Assembly (NCBI GenBank): GCA_038106145.1
Contig: JAYODD010000006.1
Span: 1 to 64,000 of the forward strand
Direction of reading: 5' to 3'
Length of the DNA: 64,000 nucleotides
Origin: JBFJKD01 sp038106145
GTDB taxonomy: Bacteria; Pseudomonadota; Gammaproteobacteria; Pseudomonadales; Porticoccaceae
The notes beneath the pieces were generated by a model, which saw only the letters and a program-made list of their open reading frames with translations, did no database searches and was not told where the DNA came from. Positions 62,386 to 64,000 of this stretch are shown here, piece by piece; positions within the stretch are counted from its first letter, which is position 1, and every line of letters starts with the position of its first letter. Position numbers and translations under genes: made by a program.

Positions 62386-62908
62386 CCGCTGTCACCAACA
62401 TCAAGTCCGTCAAAAATGTACCCGCTTTTTCCTGATAGACCTGCGCGGAATGGCGCAATCCCGCCATGGCGTCGTCATTGAGTTGTCGCACCACCTTGGC
62501 CGGAGTGCCCAGTACCAGGGAATAATCGGGAATCTGCATGCCTTCGGGTACCAGCGCATTGGCACCGATAAGGCAATATCGCCCCACCCGCGCACCGTTA
62601 AGAACAACCGCGTTAATGCCGACCAGGGAATACTCGCCTATGGTGCAACCGTGCACTACGGCGCTGTGGCCAATCGTAACGTTTTCCCCAACCACTACCT
62701 GAATGCCCGGATCGGTGTGAATGACCGCGTTATCCTGTACATTGCTGCCAGCGCCAATATGAATTGTGTCGGTATCGCCGCGAATCACCGCGTTGAACCA
62801 CACGCTTGCCCGCTCCCCCAGGATAACTGAACCGATGACATCGGCGCTGTCGGCAACAAACACCTGCTTGCCGATACTGGGGATGCGTTCCTGATAGCGA
62901 TAGATCAT
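62375..62908 (-). CDS. Gamma-carbonic anhydrase family protein (YrdA-like)
   Basis: 177 residues, left-handed beta-helix of hexapeptide repeats. Metal-binding His positions are visible in DTIHIGAGSNVQDNAVIHTD and VTIGHSAVVHGCTIGEY. The N-terminus is YQERIPSIGKQVFVADSADVIGSVILGERASVWFNAVIRGD. Members bind zinc or iron as trimers; activity as a carbonic anhydrase is often low or unproven. Confidence 0.92.
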   Translation of the reverse strand: MIYRYQERIPSIGKQVFVADSADVIGSVILGERASVWFNAVIRGDTDTIHIGAGSNVQDNAVIHTDPGIQVVVGENVTIGHSAVVHGCTIGEYSLVGINAVVLNGARVGRYCLIGANALVPEGMQIPDYSLVLGTPAKVVRQLNDDAMAGLRHSAQVYQEKAGTFLTDLMLVTADGK

Positions 62909-62946
62909 TTCACCAGCTCCTGCATTGCTTGACCCTTAATACTGTC

Positions 62947-63226
62947 TTAGTTGAGTTCCAGCCCGGCCTTCAGATCCTGATCAAGATATTTCACCAGCAC
63001 AGTGTACAACTGGTGCGGATCGCCGGGCTGCCCCACACCGCCGGGAAATCCCACTTCTCCACTGTGCTTGGCTAAATGCCCGGCGCGTTTAATAAACACC
63101 ACCCGCGGATCAGCTGCGCAGGTAAAATGCCTCCGGCACAGCCGCCTCGCGGGTAACACCCGACGGCGGCACCGGTTCGAGCGGCGTTTGTTGCACGTGC
63201 TCCGTGATTTTTTTAACCAGTGTCAA
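62947..63226 (-). pseudogene. Decayed CoA pyrophosphatase (NudL/YeaB-like Nudix) fragment
   Basis: Two overlapping minus-strand frames together resemble the N-terminal half of a CoA-pyrophosphatase. The first (63226 to 63110, TTG start) gives LTLVKKITEH...PSGVTREAAV; the second (to 62947) gives DPRVVFIKRAGHLAKHSGEVGFPGG. A frameshift is needed near 63130-63150 to join them. After VGFPGG the Nudix box (GX5EX7REUXEEXGU) is missing; instead the frame ends in VGQPGDPHQLYTVLVKYLDQDLKAGLELN, perhaps the tail of another gene. This points to a frameshift plus deletion. Confidence 0.6.
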
Positions 63227-63322
63227 ACTTTCGTTCCCGTACGGCGATATACTGTATATAACTTGGTTCTCTGGCGCGACTGGCACAGTCCCCGGAGCGT
63301 ATACAAACCCGCGCGGCCAATT

Positions 63323-63874
63323 ATGAAATTTTGCAGTCTGTGTGCTAATCCTATCACCTTGCGCATTCCCGAGGGGGATGATCGCGAACGCCATATTTGC
63401 GATGCCTGCGATACGATACACTACCAGAATCCCCGCATCATCGCCGGTTGTGTGCCGGTCCACGACCATCGGGTATTACTGTGCCGGCGCGCCATAGAGC
63501 CGCGCCACGGTTGCTGGACGCTACCGGCTGGTTTTATGGAAAATGGGGAGACCACCATTGAGGGTGCCCTGCGCGAATGCATCGAAGAAGCTAACGCCGA
63601 GATCGTCGCCCCGCAGCTGTATACCATGATCGACATTCCACAAATCAACCAGGTCTACGTTTTCTTTCGTGGCGAATTGCGCGATCTGACATTTTCGCCA
63701 GGGCTGGAATCTCTTGAAGTAGCGTTGTTTGCCGAGGCTGACATCCCTTGGGAAAACATCGCCTTCCCTTCGGTGAAATCCACCCTCGAATATTTTTTTA
63801 GCGATCTCAAAACCGGTCGGTTCCCGGTGCGGACAGAGACTATTCGACGACGCCAGCGCCCGCAACCAGCCTGA
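63323..63874 (+). CDS. Nudix hydrolase with N-terminal zinc ribbon
   Basis: 183 residues from ATG 63323. A zinc-ribbon of two CxxC (FCSLCANPITL...HICDACDTIHYQNPRI) precedes the Nudix fold, whose box reads GFMENGETTIEGALRECIEEANAEI (canonical G-5x-E-7x-RE-x2-EE but with Ala-Asn in place of the usual Thr-Gly end). It hydrolyses a nucleoside diphosphate-linked substrate such as NADH or ADP-ribose; the specific substrate cannot be read. Its C-terminal tail is basic. A frame extending upstream is not coding. Confidence 0.87.
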   Translation: MKFCSLCANPITLRIPEGDDRERHICDACDTIHYQNPRIIAGCVPVHDHRVLLCRRAIEPRHGCWTLPAGFMENGETTIEGALRECIEEANAEIVAPQLYTMIDIPQINQVYVFFRGELRDLTFSPGLESLEVALFAEADIPWENIAFPSVKSTLEYFFSDLKTGRFPVRTETIRRRQRPQPA

Positions 63875-63895
63875 ACCGTGCGGACTGGCAACCTG

Positions 63896-64000
63896 TCAGC
63901 GCAGCCAGATCAGGCTTGCCGTGCGCCCGGTGACGCCGTCGCGCCGATAGGAATAGAAGTGTTGCGCATTCGCGTAACTACAGAGATCGCCACCGTATAC
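63896..64000 (-). CDS. pgeF: PgeF/YfiH (multicopper polyphenol oxidase-like) C-terminal part
   Basis: The minus strand from the window edge to TGA at 63896-63898 reads VYGGDLCSYANAQHFYSYRRDGVTGRTASLIWLR, the conserved end of YfiH/PgeF proteins (DLC-Y, FYSYRRDG-TGR--SLIWL). These are purine-nucleoside/peptidoglycan-editing enzymes of the laccase-domain fold. The rest lies outside. Confidence 0.88.
   Translation of the reverse strand, partial: VYGGDLCSYANAQHFYSYRRDGVTGRTASLIWLR

Noticed and set aside
1..64000. CRISPR arrays, insertion sequences, prophage genes, type VI secretion clusters
   Set aside because: No regularly spaced repeats, transposase motifs or structural phage/T6SS genes were seen; the DUF2235 protein is not accompanied by VgrG or Hcp.

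Overview
The window is chromosomal DNA of a gammaproteobacterium, most likely a marine member of the Cellvibrionales/Pseudomonadales side of the class. Evidence for this is the conserved gene order (ffh-rpsP-rimM-trmD-rplS with a divergent ypjD-CNNM pair; xerD-dsbC-hom-thrC-recJ; prfB-lysS; cmoA-cmoB; divergent metE/metR) and the classical prfB frameshift leader. The DNA is moderately GC-rich by eye. No IS element, integrase (other than xerD), prophage or CRISPR array is visible. A 10-N scaffold gap lies inside a tRNA-Ser at 14893-14902.

Layout. 1-5.4 kb: start of a CPA1 antiporter, a Fur-box-controlled iron module (cupredoxin plus an FTR1 permease joined to a secreted barrel-like domain), purT and a GAF-GGDEF diguanylate cyclase. 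5.5-15 kb: membrane J-domain protein, tRNA-Arg(CCT), a second antiporter, a lipoprotein retropepsin, an outer-membrane barrel, metE/metR, rsmE and tRNA-Ser. 15-26 kb: nitroreductase, thiolase, a DUF2235 protein that lacks its catalytic serine, an M16C peptidase, a thioesterase, cmoAB, an acyl-CoA ligase and tRNA-Arg(ACG). 26-35 kb: a complete coenzyme F420 biosynthesis cluster (npdG, cofE, cofD, cofC, fbiC) with two luciferase-like (LLM) oxidoreductases and a small K+ channel. 35-41 kb: an EAL phosphodiesterase with a dead GGDEF domain, ung, lysS and prfB.

41-46.5 kb is the least familiar part. It holds an ECF sigma factor, a membrane protein in the anti-sigma position whose periplasmic end is an AMPK/CBM48-type glycan-binding fold, a separate lipoprotein with the same fold, two exported proteins without recognisable domains, an outer-membrane barrel and a divergent Ala/Ser/Thr-rich exported protein. 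Two matching ECF-type promoter motifs (xGTAAC-17 bp-CGTC) lie before the sigma operon and before the divergent gene, which suggests a self-contained envelope regulon.

46.6-64 kb: a second acyl-CoA ligase and an SDR enzyme, then housekeeping genes for recombination, threonine synthesis, disulfide isomerisation, ribosome and SRP biogenesis. It ends with a CNNM transporter, a gamma-carbonic anhydrase, a decayed CoA-pyrophosphatase fragment, a Nudix hydrolase and the C-terminus of a PgeF/YfiH protein.

The two parts most worth study are the F420 cluster, which is unusual for this class, and the ECF/CBM envelope locus. Assignments rest on reading motifs and known family sequences; no database search was run.
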